Shown: piece after piece, positions 23,066 to 36,089 of the stretch
How positions within the stretch are numbered: position 1 is the first letter of the stretch
How the letters are laid out: each line of letters begins with the position of its first letter
DNA from: Papio anubis
Taxonomy: Eukaryota > Chordata > Mammalia > Primates > Cercopithecidae
DNA length: 64,000 nt
Direction: 5' to 3'
Assembly (NCBI RefSeq): GCF_008728515.1
Contig: NC_044989.1
Span: 79,943,754-80,007,753 of the forward strand
Notes under the pieces: model-generated
Told to the model about the DNA's origin: nothing
The model's input: only the letters and a program-made list of their open reading frames with translations
The model's database searches: none
Made by a program: the position numbers and the translations under genes

Positions 23066-24365
23066 TATTAAACATTTATTGAAACAACATTTTTCTAGGG
23101 TCTATTATGTGAATGTGGTGTTCAAACAGTTCCATAATGCACGCTACCAGCTTTCAAAGTATTTCATGAAAAACAGTTACCACCATTAATTCTTGATAAC
23201 CTAATCCAGATTGTGCCTTCTGACCTTTTCCAACTTTGAAAGTTTGAAGCTACAAAGAAAGATCTTTCCCATGTTGCAGGAGCAAAATAAATAAAGGAAG
23301 CTTTTCTTTATTTAGATCCAAATGCATAATTTATAGAGAAAACTCTTTGTTATGAAAAATGATTTCATTAAGAGAAAAATGGGAATTTTCTTAATGTTGC
23401 CACACAAAGTGGCTCTCAGCTATTATTTTCAGGGAAGTCAAATCTATTCCATATTGAAATTGTATATTGATATGCAGATACCCAAAAGATGAAATGCCGA
23501 CACACTCAGCTGGTTTCTTCAAGTTTATTTTCTTGCTATTGGCTCTGCACTTAGGGAGGCAGACAGTCATATGAGATACTTATGATTATTTGAATGAAAG
23601 AAAATACAATAAATTTTTAAAATGATGAAAAAATATAACTGGAAAAACTCTAGGAAAAAATGAAAATCTAAGTATAGTATTATTTTCTTATCTTTTTTGG
23701 ATACTCAGTTTCAATTTTTATGTGCCCAGTGTGATAATATGAAATACCTTTTGAGGTATACTCTTTTGAAATTGAATCCTACTTTAACTTCTTGTTGCTA
23801 GAATTCCTTCTATATTTACAATTCTCATTAACAGTATATGTTGAAACAGATATGGCATCTTTATGATGTGATCAATTAAACTCATGATAAAATATCAAAT
23901 GTTCAACGTTGACAAGAATGCAAATGAAAACAAGATACTAGACCCAACAAATACACATTTGGGTAAACATATAGAGAAAACATAACACATTCAATAAAAT
24001 AGATACTTTAAAAACTGCCACTGAGAAAGTAAATGATTCTGTTGGTAGAAGAGAACATTAAGTTGGAAGAAGGAAATGTATTTGACTTAAATACCTTAAC
24101 AAGGAACTCAGAGAACTTTGTGATTGCATGAGAGCAATTTAATGAAGTCCTGTGGCTCCTTTGTTGTTGTTGTTGAAGTTGTTATCATTTGTAATGTGAT
24201 CTCTTTGCCTAATGGATTTGATCTTTTCTTTTCTTCAAAAGATGGAATTTTCCTTGATTTTTAAAATAAACCTTAAACTGGCACTTTTAGCTATTTGTAA
24301 TGTATTTTATCTATTTCCACATTCACTAGATATGAGACTTAATAAGACTAATGCTGAGTAGTCTC
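23066..24365. other. Unassigned sequence
   Basis: AT-rich, no family recognised and no coding pattern. Confidence 0.4.
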
Positions 24366-24369
24366 TTTG

Positions 24370-24532
24370 ACTTCACCTGAGTAAGCCTTTGAGATCACAT
24401 TTTATGGTATTGCTCCACCAGGAAGACGCCTCTACCTAGAATAATACCCCTCCCTATTTTTCTTTCATGTTTCTTCCCAAATATGTAAGGGCCAACTCAA
24501 CTGTTGTTGTTCTTGTATAGCCTTCACCTCTC
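24370..24532 (+). repeat. L2 fragment
   Basis: 'cctagaataatacccctccc' followed by a degraded 'gccaactcaactgttgtt' resembles the L2 3' region in sense orientation. Confidence 0.5.
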
Positions 24533-24534
24533 AT

Positions 24535-25040
24535 GCCAGTCAAAATGAGTTACACCTTCCTCTGTATTCTGGTTTGATGACTCTTCCTCCCCATACAAGT
24601 AGAAACAGCAATGTTAGATGAGTTCCCTGGAGTTGCAACCTGAGATCGGGTGGGCATTGCTTGTGTTGAGACCACAGAAGGTAGAGCCAAGGGATGTATT
24701 CCACAATACAACATAGTGGGAAAGAGCCAAAATCAGATAATGAATCATCAACCTGAATGGTTAAGCTTTCAGGGACCATCCAAATTGGAGGCTCCAATCA
24801 GGAACAAATGGTTTGAAATTGAGGGAGAAAGATGGTACCTGAAGACAAATTACTGAGCCAGAGGAGACTGGACTATTTTTAGAGAATACCTGCAGACTTA
24901 GCAGGGCAGAAGGTAGACATTGAAGACCTTGACCACAGGAGGACACCAAATCTTTGTTTAATTCATCATGTAACATTACAGTATTTCACCATGGATAGTA
25001 GGTTGGTAAATTTGTCTCACCTGGTATATTGCCAATGTCT
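24535..25040. other. Unassigned sequence between L2 pieces
   Basis: About 500 bp with no recognised family lying between two L2-like fragments of the same orientation. It may be an insertion too old for me to identify. Confidence 0.4.
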
Positions 25041-25044
25041 TCAA

Positions 25045-25135
25045 AGTCATGTTTTCAGTGTTCTCTTCTTTGTATCTATTCCCCAATTAGTATAATGTCT
25101 GGCACATCATACGTGCTAAATAAATATTATTTCAG
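25045..25135 (+). repeat. L2 3' end
   Basis: 'gtataatgtctggcacatca' and 'gtgctaaataaatatt' are the L2 terminal block; probably the end of the copy starting at 24370. Confidence 0.65.
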
Positions 25136-25257
25136 AGTTATTCTTAATTATGTAAATTTATAGCTAAGTCTTACTCTGAACTGTACTTTCCTGTGCATGC
25201 CCCCAATGAAGTTTAGTCATAATTTCCCATTTTTTCCAATTTATAAAAGTACCTTCA

Positions 25258-25612
25258 GGCTGGGCGCAGTGGCTCGCACCTGTAATCCCAACACTTTGGG
25301 AGGCCCAGGTGGGTGGATCACCTGAGGTCAGGAGTTCAAGACCAGCCTGGCCAACATGGTGAAACTCCGTCTCTATTAAAAATGCAAAAGTTAGCCAGTA
25401 GTGGTGGCACGTGCGTAATTCCAGCTACTCAAGAGGCTGAGGTGGGAAATTGAACCTGGGAGGCAGAGGTTGCAGTGAGCCAAGATCGCACCACTGCACT
25501 CCAGCCTGGGTGACAGAGTAAGACTCCCTCTCAAAAAAAGGAAAGATAAGGGAAGAGAAGGGAAGGGGAGGGGAGGGGAGGGAAGGGAAGGGAAGGGAAA
25601 GGAGGGGGAAGG
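25258..25612 (+). mobile_element. Alu (AluS-like) with purine-rich tail
   Basis: Sense Alu from ggctgggcgcagtgg to 'gcctgggtgacagagtaaga'. The tail has become a GGGGA/GGGAA microsatellite (about 25538-25612). Target-site duplication accttca at 25251-25257 and 25614-25620. Confidence 0.95.
25538..25612. repeat. (GGGGA/GGGAA)n microsatellite in Alu tail
   Basis: Purine-only imperfect repeat of 5-bp units grown from the poly-A tail of the preceding Alu. Confidence 0.9.
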
Positions 25613-25712
25613 GACCTTCAGGTTGATAATTAAATAATTCATGCTGAAATAAAAAATAGTATTTCATTATTGAGTAAATATTGAACCCATTTTGTATTTA
25701 AATATCACACAG

Positions 25713-26004
25713 GGCCAGGCACGGTGGCTCACACCTGTAATCCCAGCACTTTGGGAGGCTGAGGTGGGTGGATCACCTGAGCTCAGGAGTTCGAGACCAA
25801 CCTGGGCAACATGGCAAAATCCCATCTCTACAAAAAAAAAATTAGCTGGGCATGATGGCATGTAGCCATAGTCCCAGCCACTCAGGAGACTGATACAGGA
25901 GGATTGCTTGAACCCAGGAAGTAAAGGTTGCAGTGAGGTGAGATCATGCCCCTGTACTCTAGCCTGAGTTACAGAGCAAGAACCTGTCTCAAAAACATAA
26001 AAAA
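25713..26004 (+). mobile_element. Alu (AluJ-like)
   Basis: Sense Alu starting ggccaggcacggtgg with an A-rich middle linker near 25829-25840. Extra divergence in the right arm suggests AluJ. Confidence 0.94.
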
Positions 26005-26189
26005 TGACATAATATTAACTTTTCTATTTTTATATGAAGAAGTCTATTTAATCATTCATTGATTTATTTTTTTTAAAATCACTTCTTACTGTGTCTTGAG
26101 AATTTTACAGAAAACACTGTGATTGCTTCTTTCACCAGCCAGAAGAGAAAGCACGATTGTGTTAGGTAACGTGACAGGTGAATGCACAG

Positions 26190-26485
26190 TGAATGAAAGG
26201 AGTCCTTGTGGGAGTAGCTGTTCTCCCAGGGAGAGGTTAAGGAGTCCATTTTAGCTAAGTAGAAGAATGAACAGGGTCTGCTTGGGAGTCTTGAGGTATG
26301 AACGCATGCAGCTATAAGGGAAATGGTTCAGTAGCTGAATGTCCTGAGGATTGAGAAAAGATGGAAGGCAGTAAATGCAGAGAGGGGACAGGTCAGGAAG
26401 GCATGCCATACTAAACAGTTTGAGTTTTATTCTTTGCCTTGAGAAACACTGAAGGATATATGAAGGGATTCAGGTACATTTCTTT
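26190..26485 (-). repeat. L2 fragment
   Basis: 'cataaacagtttgagtttta'-like block (about 26410-26430) with 'agaaacactgaaggatatat' and upstream 'ggacaggtcaggaaggcatg' matches L2 in reverse complement. Confidence 0.6.
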
Positions 26486-28435
26486 TATTCTTCGCTGCTT
26501 TACCTTCTACTTAATTTTTGATTTCCAACTCACAATTGCTAGTAGGATCTGTCAGGTCTTACCACATTAAACCACTCAGCAGCAATGTAGGACTTCATAC
26601 CAGTGCCACAAATGTAACTACCAAAGTCACTTAAGTGTGGCATTTGCACTGGAAACTCTATTTCCCCATTTAATAACTCCTTTGGCATGTTTGAATTCAG
26701 TGTGAGATTTAAAACATATGTAGGTTCAGGCTTTAGTTTTTTAAGTAAGGTAAATATAAAATATTACAAATACTTTTATACCAAATCTCTTTGAGAATTG
26801 AATGTATTGATATTTATTGTGGAGATACCTCAGCCATACATTCTAAAAACTAAATTAACATAGCTAAACTAAAATGTGACTGTGGTCTATCATAACTAGT
26901 TTATTTGCAATAGTGTCCTCCTGAATGCAGTAAATAGAAATTATGAACAGTCCTCATAGTGCAACAGCATTACCTTATAATATTTAGAGAATTTATTCTA
27001 TATCTTGACTCCTTAATGTCTTAAACCAGAACTTCAATGTGGTGAATAAATGTGTATCCACATGCATCAATTATATTGCAATTACGGTAGATGGATTTCT
27101 AAGTAACCCCAAAGAGATGGATTTCTAAGTTACCCAGCGTAATATATTATTTCTTGAAAAGCTTTCAGGAATATAACTTCATCACTGTCTCCAGTGGACC
27201 AGGTCAGGGTTTTATTCCTCTTGCATTCAGTTTTCTTTCTGATAATATATCTAGTTTCTCTTACGTATCTTTTGGGAAAGCTCTTAAAATCACAATCTCA
27301 GGTGTTTAGCAGGTACCCAGGAATGATTTTTTTCTTTAAACATTTCCGGGATATACGATGAAATATTCTTGATGGACCCCTGGTAAATGTGGAAAAGAAT
27401 TTCTTACAAATGATTGTTGTTTAAAAATTGTTGCCATCTGATTTAGATAATGGAATTAAGAACCTGTACATGAAATTTGCTGATTGTAACCTATCAGCAT
27501 AGGAGATTATGACAGTACTTGTGTATCACACTAGGAATAATTGACGCTAGGTTTAGAATTCAGAGCACTTTTATAAAGAGGAAAAAAGATGAGAAACTAT
27601 GACTACATTTTATTGGGGGTATTCAGAAAAGTATACTTTAGAATAACATTTGGCTATAAATTTACAAAATGAGGATAACCCACTTGTGTTTACTAAATTA
27701 AAAAAAGAAAACAGATTCAGAGATCATTGCAGAGTAAAATTGAGCATGGATTAGTCAGCTCTTTTCTTTTGCCTGAAATATGTAGATTTAATGCCATACA
27801 GAGTTACAAATAAAATGAAACAGTATACTCCTGCCCTCAGGAGACCACAGCAGAGAAAATATAAATATGAAACATCCCAACTCCAAAGTCTGTATATTGT
27901 TCACATTCATACGCCAAAGTGATGCGCCTGCTATTGAGTTCTGTGTCTGTGTGGCTTCTTGAAAAGACCAAATGTTGGCAATATTTTATATCTGCAGTGA
28001 TAACAACCCACTTTGTTTTCTGCTGAACTATCTGTTTGATATATAGCCTAGAAAAAGGTGGTTCACTAAATCATTAGAAGCACTGATTCTAGAGGATTAT
28101 GCATCATAGTATGCTACTTGACTTTTTGGCTTAAATTATTTCAACATGGTAAAAGGAAATGGACCTGTTTTCCACTTCTCATTTGGAATGGTCAGTAACG
28201 GGTGTCTTACCTTGGAAATTGTATCTATCATTCTTGTAGTCACCCACACTTTCATGCTTGGCTCCCCACCATCCCAACCATCTGTTACAATGAATTATAA
28301 TTTCAGAACACGAAAGGGACTATAGTTAATTGTCTTCTGAGATACGAATTCCCTTTAAATGATCCTGATAAATATCCTGAGTGTGCTCCCAATACCTGGA
28401 ATGACAGGGAGCATCCTAAATCCTTTCATGGTCTC
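26486..28435. other. Unassigned unique sequence
   Basis: Nearly 2 kb without a recognised repeat family. A 26-bp imperfect tandem duplication lies at 27089-27138. Confidence 0.4.
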
Positions 28436-28439
28436 TTGC

Positions 28440-28940
28440 TTCCTGCTATTTCCTTTGTTCCTTTCTTTTTGTCCTTTCAGCTTTTAACCTGATATTGATA
28501 ATTATCATGCCTGGATGTCTGCATAGAGCTTCCTAACTGATCTTTCTTCTCCATTTTTTTCCCCCTAGAATATCTTTGACACCACACTTTAACTAAAATT
28601 CCTAAAACACTTTGGTCATATTGCTACCTTAATCAGAAACCTTCAATAATTCCCCATAGCCTGCAGGATAAAGTCAGAACTCATTAACTTGAATTAATCT
28701 GGTCCCAGCATGTTTAACTTCACCTTTTTAGCTTCCTCAGCCATTTACTTGGCCTTAGTTGATCTACTCACTTGTATTGAAATTATACTGTTTTTTCTTG
28801 TTCAATGCTTTTGGAGATGCTATTTCCCTTACCTTTCCCTCTTTCACTATGACCACCTTCTTATTTTAGTACTGCCTGTATTTTAAGACCCTTGTCAGTC
28901 CTTCTTTTTGGTAACTCCCTGCACCACTGCCAATACTGTG
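28440..28940 (+). mobile_element. L2 LINE fragment
   Basis: Sense L2 order: 'ttggtcatattgctacctta', 'agcctgcaggataaagtcag', 'gagatgctatttcccttacc' and 'agtccttctttttggtaact'. Confidence 0.72.
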
Positions 28941-29339
28941 ATGTCTTTGTTTTCTGAGCTCCCGGGGTGCCCATTTTCGGCCTCATTGATTTGGTGCTTA
29001 ATCATGAGCTAAATTGTGACAGTTTTCATATTGTTTTATTGAACTATAGTTTATCTTTTGTATTGATGTTTAATTTTTCACACTTTTTAACTTGGCTGTC
29101 TTCCAGTAATTTTATGAGATGGCATGATAAAGTAGGTGGTTTTCAAGTAGTACTCAACCAAACTTGAGTGATTTCTGTATGTCTTACTGGGGAAGGGAAA
29201 GGGAGTGGACTGAGACTTGTGATCTCCACCAGTTTCAAGCAGAACATCTCTGCTTTGATTGTCATTTTATATTGAACTTCTGCATTTGATTCTTTTTGAG
29301 AAAAAAAAAGTTAGACTAAAGATGTTAGAAAACTGTAGA

Positions 29340-29433
29340 TGTGGAGGAGAAGAACCCGAACTTGGAATAAAGATATTTGGGTTTTTATTTCTGGTTCTGC
29401 TCCTTGCTACCCTGGGCTTCAGTTTCCTCTTTT
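29340..29433 (+). repeat. MIR fragment
   Basis: Sense MIR: 'gatatttgggtttttatttc' then 'gcttcagtttcctct'. Truncated by the following Alu. Confidence 0.6.
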
Positions 29434-29448
29434 AAAAAAAATTATAAG

Positions 29449-29736
29449 CCAAGTGCAGTGACTCACGCCTGTAATCCCAGCACTCTGGGAGGCTGAGGCA
29501 GGCAGATCGCTTGAGGTCAGGAGTTCGAGAGCAGCCTGGCAAACATGGCAAAATCCTGTCTCTACTAAAAATACAAAAATAAGCCATGCATGGTGGCACA
29601 TGCCTGTCGTCTCAGCTACTCAGGAGGCTGAGGCACTAGAATCGCTTGAACCCAAGAGGCGGAGGTTGCAGTGAACCAAGATCATGCTGGTGCATTCCAG
29701 CCTGGGTGACACAGTGAAACTTTGTTTAAAAAAAAC
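29449..29736 (+). mobile_element. Alu (AluS/J-like)
   Basis: Sense Alu with a 13-bp target-site duplication aaaaaattataag (29436-29448 and 29737-29749). It interrupts a MIR. Confidence 0.95.
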
Positions 29737-29749
29737 AAAAAATTATAAG

Positions 29750-30680
29750 GCCAGTGTATATGATCTTACATTCCTTTTATTGTAAAAGTCTGTGATGATC
29801 AGAAAATTAGGTTTATTAAAATAGAGTGGCATTTCTTTTTAATTTTAAATTTCTTTTTTCTGAAAAGGGTGTGTTTACTTAGGAAGTTCTATTACCAAGG
29901 GGTTTGCAGTTTTTAGTCGCTGCCATGGTCAGAATGTTTCACATATGGCACATTAATTATATGATAATTAAATATGAAAAAGTCAAATTACATTTCACTT
30001 TTGTCTTGATCAAAACGCTCTATATGGCATTTGCTTGCCTCTGGTTCCTCCATACCACTTATGAGCTCTTCGTTAGCGTCAGACTGGAAATCTTTATTTT
30101 TTAAAACATGAAGAATCCTAAAACAAAATTACTGTTGGATGTTCAAGTAATAAAAACCGTGAGGGCTAAATCTTTGTAAAACAAGAGAATGCTATTCCTT
30201 ACAACGAACTTTTTTTCTCAATATTCTTTTCAAAGTGGGAAGTCTCCATGGCGATAGGCAACAAGTGTCACTGCCAACGCTGACAGCACATATCTTACTG
30301 GTCAGTTTTATTTGTTCCTAGCCTCACACCCAAATGCAATTGAAGATAGCTCCTGTATTGTCACTACAGGAGAATTGTGTTTGAAAAGTGGACTAACTTA
30401 AAGCCTAAAATATACCTAGTCTGAAGTCTGTAAGTTACAATTTGACTCAAATGGGAGCCATAGTGAAACAGATGAACACCTGAAATTCAGCAGACATTAG
30501 CAGCATGCTGCTGTTCAGCAGGATTCAGCTGCAAACCAAATCTACTGATGAGGGGCTCACATTTCCAATAAATTAAACATAGAACCACAATTTTTTAAAT
30601 TCCTGTTTTACACTTTTATTTTAGAAAACTAAACAGAAAACCATAAAAACAAAAGAAGATAATAAATATTTTGTCTATAA
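29750..30680. other. Unassigned sequence next to GNA13 retrocopy
   Basis: Not recognised. Part of it may derive from the 3' UTR of the GNA13 retrocopy, since the parent mRNA has a long 3' UTR; no poly-T marking a tail was identified. Confidence 0.4.
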
Positions 30681-32712
30681 CTATATAAGCTGCTTCAGAT
30701 TGTCTTAAATAATAGTATCTTCATTTTATGGAAATTAAGGGGATGTTTTCCATGTTGATAGCACTTGTGAATTGGTGGTATAAGGCCTACTCCTCTAGGT
30801 TCTGGCATTTATTACGGAAATAATCCACCAGAAATTTTTGGATGTCTTAAGAGCAGTGTGGATTCTTTCCAAATTCCAAGAAATAGTCTTTATTGATCAA
30901 CACTTGCACATTCCTCTCAAGCAAAATTGTCTTGTTCAAGAAGGGAATTATGGAGACATTGCTGAAAACCAGTCATTGAAAATTGTTTTAAAAATGTTCA
31001 GAGATTCTGTAAAGTGATTCAGTCAGTCAGTCTTCTATAAGCATCTGGTCAAATTCACTAGCAGAAACAAGGAAAAGTATTGATGTCTCACTGTGGAAGC
31101 AAAACATTCAATCCAGTGTTTCCTTTTTGATCTTTGATCAGCTACATCAAACATTTTGAAAGGAACATTTTCTTTTTCTTTTCTTCTTTTGTTTATATTA
31201 GGTTCAGGGTACGTGTGCAGGTTTGTTCTATAAGTAAATTACGTGTCATGGGGGTGTGGTGTACAGATTATTTCATCACCCGTAATAAACATAGTACTCA
31301 AAAGGTAGTTTTACAGTCCTCACCCCCCTCCCACCCTCCACCCTCAAGTAGGCCCCTGTATCTGTTGTTCTTTTCTTTGTGTCCATGTGTATTCAATGTT
31401 TAACTACCACTTTTAAGTGAGAACATGTGGTATTTGGTTTTCTGTTCCTGTGTTAGCTTGCTTAGGGTAATGACCTCCAGCTCAATCCATGTTGCTGCAG
31501 AGGACATGATCTCTTTCATTTTTATGGCTGTGAGGTATTACGCGGTAGATATGTACCACAATTTGTTTATCCAGTCTGTCGTTGGTGGGCATTTAGTTCA
31601 ATTCCATGTCTTTGCTTTCATGAATAGGGCTGCAATGAACAGACATGTGCATGTATCTTTATAGTAGAACGATTGATATCCCTTTAGGTGTATATCTAAA
31701 ATGAGATTGCTGGGTGAAATGGTTATTCTGTTTTAAGTTATATGAGAAGTTGCTACACTGCTTTCCAAAATGGCTAAACTAATTTACATTCCCACCAGCT
31801 GTGTGTAAATGTTCCCTTTTCTTTGTAATCTCACCATCATTTATTTTCTGACTTTGTAATAATAGCCGTTCTGACTAGTGTGAGATGGTATCGTTGTTGT
31901 GGTTCTGATTTCCAGTTTTCGAATGATTAGTGATGTTGAGAATGTTTTCATATGCTTGTTGGATGTGTGTATGTCTTCTTTTGAAAAGCGTTGGTTCATG
32001 TCCTTTGCCCACACTTTTTGGTGAAGTCATTTTTGCTTGTTTATTTCTTTAAATTTGAAAGAAACATTTTCAGTTTCAATTTGTACGTGAATGCTCTTGG
32101 TGGGCCTCTGGCAAGCAGAATCTTGTGATGGAATGTAATCTGGATCTCCAAGTTTATCCATTATAATGAAATATTTTTACACGTTCACCCAGTCAAAATA
32201 TCCACACTGGTTATAGGGATTCTGCATGTCTGTGTCTGCCCAATAACATTGTCATAGCAGAAAGATGTTGTAAACAAAATAAAACAACCTTGAGGTTCCA
32301 CCATTTCCTGGTTCCTTGTGCCTCCTTGGGTGACAGGATGTTAAATGCCATCATATTGTCTCCACTGAGTTGTTTTGAATACCCTCCTCAAGGAATATGA
32401 AACTTCCTTTTTTTCTCTACTGGCATCCTCATACTTTTGATCATGTTGCTGTAGAGAGTAGGGTAAAATTCCTCAAGTGTGCACAGGTCAAAGTCCTGCC
32501 AGTGGATGATCCACAGCAGCTTCAGGAAGGTGGAATTTCTGCTGTCTCTATGCCCATAGCAGGATCTTCACAAGCTGCTTGATGTTGGCCTGTCTTTTCC
32601 CAGGACAGACACTTGTCCATCACCTTGGACTTGCTGCTGCACATCTCAGTACTCATCACAATGCAGCTAAGTGCATGCGAAGTGTAGACAGCAATAGCAG
32701 GAAGCCCTGATA
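30681..32712 (-). pseudogene. GNA13: GNA13 processed pseudogene, split by L1
   Basis: Minus-strand translation with frame changes recovers nearly the whole G-protein alpha-13 subunit, a GTPase that couples receptors to RhoGEFs. From the N-terminal side at 32712 the recovered blocks are DKCLSWEKT, KQLVKILL (P-loop region, motif destroyed), EEFYPTLYSNMIKSMR, DKLGDPDYIPSQ, RPTKSIH and ENVSF. The L1 lies at this point. Beyond it (31172 down) come ENVPFKMFDVADQRSKRKHW (the switch II region, GG lost), ESLNIFKTIF and NLKQL, with a stop near 30681. GNA13 fits better than GNA12 at DKCLS, TIYSN-like and DYIPSQ. Coding remnant totals about 1.15 kb against 1134 bp for the parent. No introns, many stops and frameshifts: a dead retrocopy, older than the L1. 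Confidence 0.93.
31173..32054 (-). mobile_element. 5'-truncated primate L1 inserted in GNA13 pseudogene
   Basis: Reverse complement of the L1 ORF2 end and 3' UTR, starting with T-rich tail sequence at 31173. Target-site duplication of 17 bp with one mismatch: ttgaaaggaacattttc (31156-31172) and ttgaaagaaacattttc (32055-32071). The duplicated bases are themselves GNA13 coding sequence. Divergence suggests an early primate L1 (L1PB or old L1PA). Confidence 0.94.
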
Positions 32713-32794
32713 ATTTATTTTTTATTCCAAGCAATATTAACCAATGGAAAGAGCCTGCTTGGATTGAAATACAAGAGTATCTGTTGTCGAGAAA

Positions 32795-32985
32795 TTGATC
32801 TGGACTTAAATGCTGGCTCTACAAATGAGGAAGCCTGGCCAAGTTACTTAACCTTATTGAACTTCAATTTCCTCATTTGCAAAAGACAGATAATCTTAAC
32901 TATCTCTCAGGACTGCTGTGAACACCAAATGAGAATATTAGTCTAAAGTGGTTAGCCCAGTGACTGGCACTTAGGTATCTGAACT
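32795..32985 (+). repeat. MIR SINE
   Basis: Sense MIR: 'aaatgctggctctacaaatg', 'caagttacttaaccttattg', 'caatttcctcatttgcaaaa', and a 'gtgactggcacttaggtatc' end. Confidence 0.8.
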
Positions 32986-33950
32986 ATTTCTCCACCTTTT
33001 GTTCTCTGCAATTACTCATTTCCTTTTTTTGGACTTATTAATGAATGATTTTGGACTTTTTTCAAAAAATCAGACACTTAAAGGATGAAAGTTTATCACC
33101 ATTCAGGCTCTGAAAACATTTCTAAATGATATTCCAAATTTAGTGGTGGCAATTTCAGTGGAATAGATTACAAATAAATACACATTTAGATGTCTAGCTC
33201 TGTTTGCTTTGTTAAAAACCAATCAGATTTACCTGAGAGAAGGGAGAAGAATTTTACAAAAAGGGTTAAAGGAGAGTTTATGGGAATGGAAATTTCACTT
33301 TTTTTAATGTCTTGTTTTGAATGGTAATTGCATCACTGCATATAGCTTTCAAAACTCAATAAACTAAACATCTATACTTTTTAATTTTATCTTACCTGTA
33401 GCTCAGTTTTTTTACAGTCTCCATGTTGCTTAAAATATTATTCAAGAAAGTTATACTCTCTATATCACTTTGATTCTGTAAGGACTTCGTAACAAGAGTC
33501 TCATCAATTTGTTAGTTGAGGCTTATATATTAACGTGCTGCTTGTAAGACCAGGTATTACTATGCCAAATTAAATTTATGGGGTGTGTGGGGTGTGTATG
33601 CTTATTGTTCGATGATATCACTCAATTTTAGTGTTTGCTTTTCCCTTATGCTAGAACCTATAACTTCCCTCTACATTGGCCCCCTTGTCTAATACTTAGG
33701 ACCATTGTTTCTTGAGTTTAAATAAAAAGTGTTACGCATTTACAATTTATTTTAAAATAAATTATGGTTTTTCATCCATAAGTGAAGAAGGCCAGGGATT
33801 GTTCTCTGCCAAGGAATGACTTTATTATGTACCATTTGAGAAAGAAAGACCTGCTAAAAACTATTAGAGCATAACATCCAGTTTAACATAAACACATTTT
33901 ACTTAAGTTAGTGAAAATGTGAGGATAGAAGTTTGCAGCCATGTTCTTCT
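32986..33950. other. Unassigned AT-rich sequence
   Basis: No repeat family recognised; no coding signal. Confidence 0.4.
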
Positions 33951-33962
33951 TGTGGGTTTTTA

Positions 33963-34907
33963 TTTTTTTTATACTTTATGTTCTAGGGTACATGTGCACA
34001 ACGTGCAGGTTTGTTACATATGTATGTATGTGCCATGTTGGTGTGCTGCACCCATTAACTCATCATTTACATTAGGTATATCCCCTAATGCTACCCCTCC
34101 CCCCTCCCCCCACCTCACAACAGGGCCCAGTGTGTGATGTTCCCCTTCCTGTGTCCAAGTGTTCTCATTGTTCAGTTCCCACCTATGTGTGAGAACATGC
34201 AGTGTTTGGTTTTCTGTTCTTGTGATAGTTTGCTGAGAATAATGGTTTCCAGCTGCATCCATGTCCCTACAAAATACATTAAGTCATCCTTTTTTATGAC
34301 TGCATAGTATTCCATGGTGTATATGTGCCACATTTTCTTAATCCAGTCTGTCATTGATGGACATTTGGGTTGGTTCCAAGTCTTTGCTGTTGTGAATAGT
34401 GCCGCAATAAACATATGTGTCTTTATAGCAGCATGATTTATAATCCTTCGGGTATATACCCAGTAAAGGGATGGCTGGGTCAAATGGTACTTCTAGTTCT
34501 AGATCCTTGAGGAATCACCACACTGTTTTCCACAATGTTTGAACTAGTTTCAGTCCCACCAACAGTGTAAAAGTGTTCCTATTTCTCCACATCCTCTCCA
34601 GCACCTATTGTTTCCTGACTTCTTAATCATCACCGTTCTAACTGGTGTGAGATGGTATCTCGTTGTGGTTTTGATTTGCATTTCTCTGATGGCTAGTGAT
34701 GATGAGCATTTTTTCATGTGTCTATTGGCTACATAAATTTAGGATTCTTTTGAGAAGTGTCCGTTCATATCCTTTGCCCACTTTTTGACGGGGTTGTTTT
34801 TTTCTTGTAAATTTGTTTGAGTTCTTTGTAGGTTCTGGATATTAGTCCTTTGTCAGATGAGTAGATTGCAAAAGTTTTCTCCCATTCTGTAGGTTGCCTG
34901 TTCAGTC
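33963..34907 (-). mobile_element. 5'-truncated primate L1 (L1PA-like)
   Basis: Reverse complement of the L1 3' end, close to primate consensus over 33970-34900. The minus strand keeps part of the ORF2 C-terminus (34172-34483). Target-site duplication: tgtgggtttttat (33951-33963) and tgtgggttttat (34908-34919). Truncated to about 0.95 kb. Confidence 0.95.
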
Positions 34908-34919
34908 TGTGGGTTTTAT

Positions 34920-36085
34920 GTCTTAAGTTTTCTTTAAGCTTTTAACAGTTCATTATTTTCTCTTTGATCTATCTAGCAGTTGAATCAAAGTTAGTTAAAA
35001 TTTTGTGAGAACCGTAGTTTACTTGCTTAAGTCATGTGTTTTAGATAGTATTAAGATACTATGTTCATCTGAAAAGTTCTTATAACTGGACTCTAAGAAA
35101 TATATATTCCTGGTATGATTGTTGTTTACTACCCCCAAGTAGTTTCAAAATGTTTAATGCCTTCTTCATTCTGTGAATAAATGATATATGTTAAGTTTTA
35201 TTTTATTTTTCCAGATAAGCATTTTAAATATTATATTAGTTGCATCAAAATATATTTAGAAATTTAAGAATATAAGTTTACTCAAGTTTTATGAGATAAT
35301 GATTTATATCAAAGACATGGTTTTCATTTTGAAATGTTATTTAGGTTCACTTTACAGTGATCTGACAAGTTACGAGCAAATAATGATGTCTACCTTTTGA
35401 TGCTTGAAGGAAGCTATTACAAATTATTTCAGGCTTCAAAAGTTGCACAAAAAGAATAAAGTAAATGGTATAATATTTTTATTGTTGGGAAAATTACCTC
35501 TATCCATTCTAAATTTTTTTTGTAGATAGTCTAAGTATTATCTTAAAATGTTAATTACTTTGGTGCTTTAAAATAACATTGACTTTTTCCCCCCATGATT
35601 TTGAAACCTTACTAAGTCAGGTGTATAAAAGTAAGTGGCATTTTAAGGTGTTGCCAACTCAATAATGCTGTCTCTTTGCATGTGTTTGTGAAACAGTTTT
35701 CTTCTTGAAATCCCTTGCAACTGAATACATTTGCTGTTCAAAAAATGAGAAAATCTGAGTCTAATTCATTCCCTGGGTTTAGGAAGAAGTTGATTATGTG
35801 TCCTTTTAATCTGATACCTTACTGAAAATAATAACTTTTTATAAATTCATTTGATAGCTGAAAAGTATTCAAATAGATTATTTAAACAAAGCTTATGCAT
35901 GCTAATGTTGGTTGTCACTGCTTTCAATAAGGAATAATCATTGAGGTGCAAAAAGTTACCGATTCTTATGTGGAATAGTGGGCACAGACAGTCCAACATT
36001 TGAATGAAAATTGTAAATGAATGAAAGATATTATAACACTTCATAGCAACATCTAACTGAGTCTGTAACTAGAAGTACATATTTG
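34920..36085. other. Unassigned AT-rich sequence
   Basis: No repeat family or coding pattern recognised. Confidence 0.4.
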
Positions 36086-36089
36086 ATTA

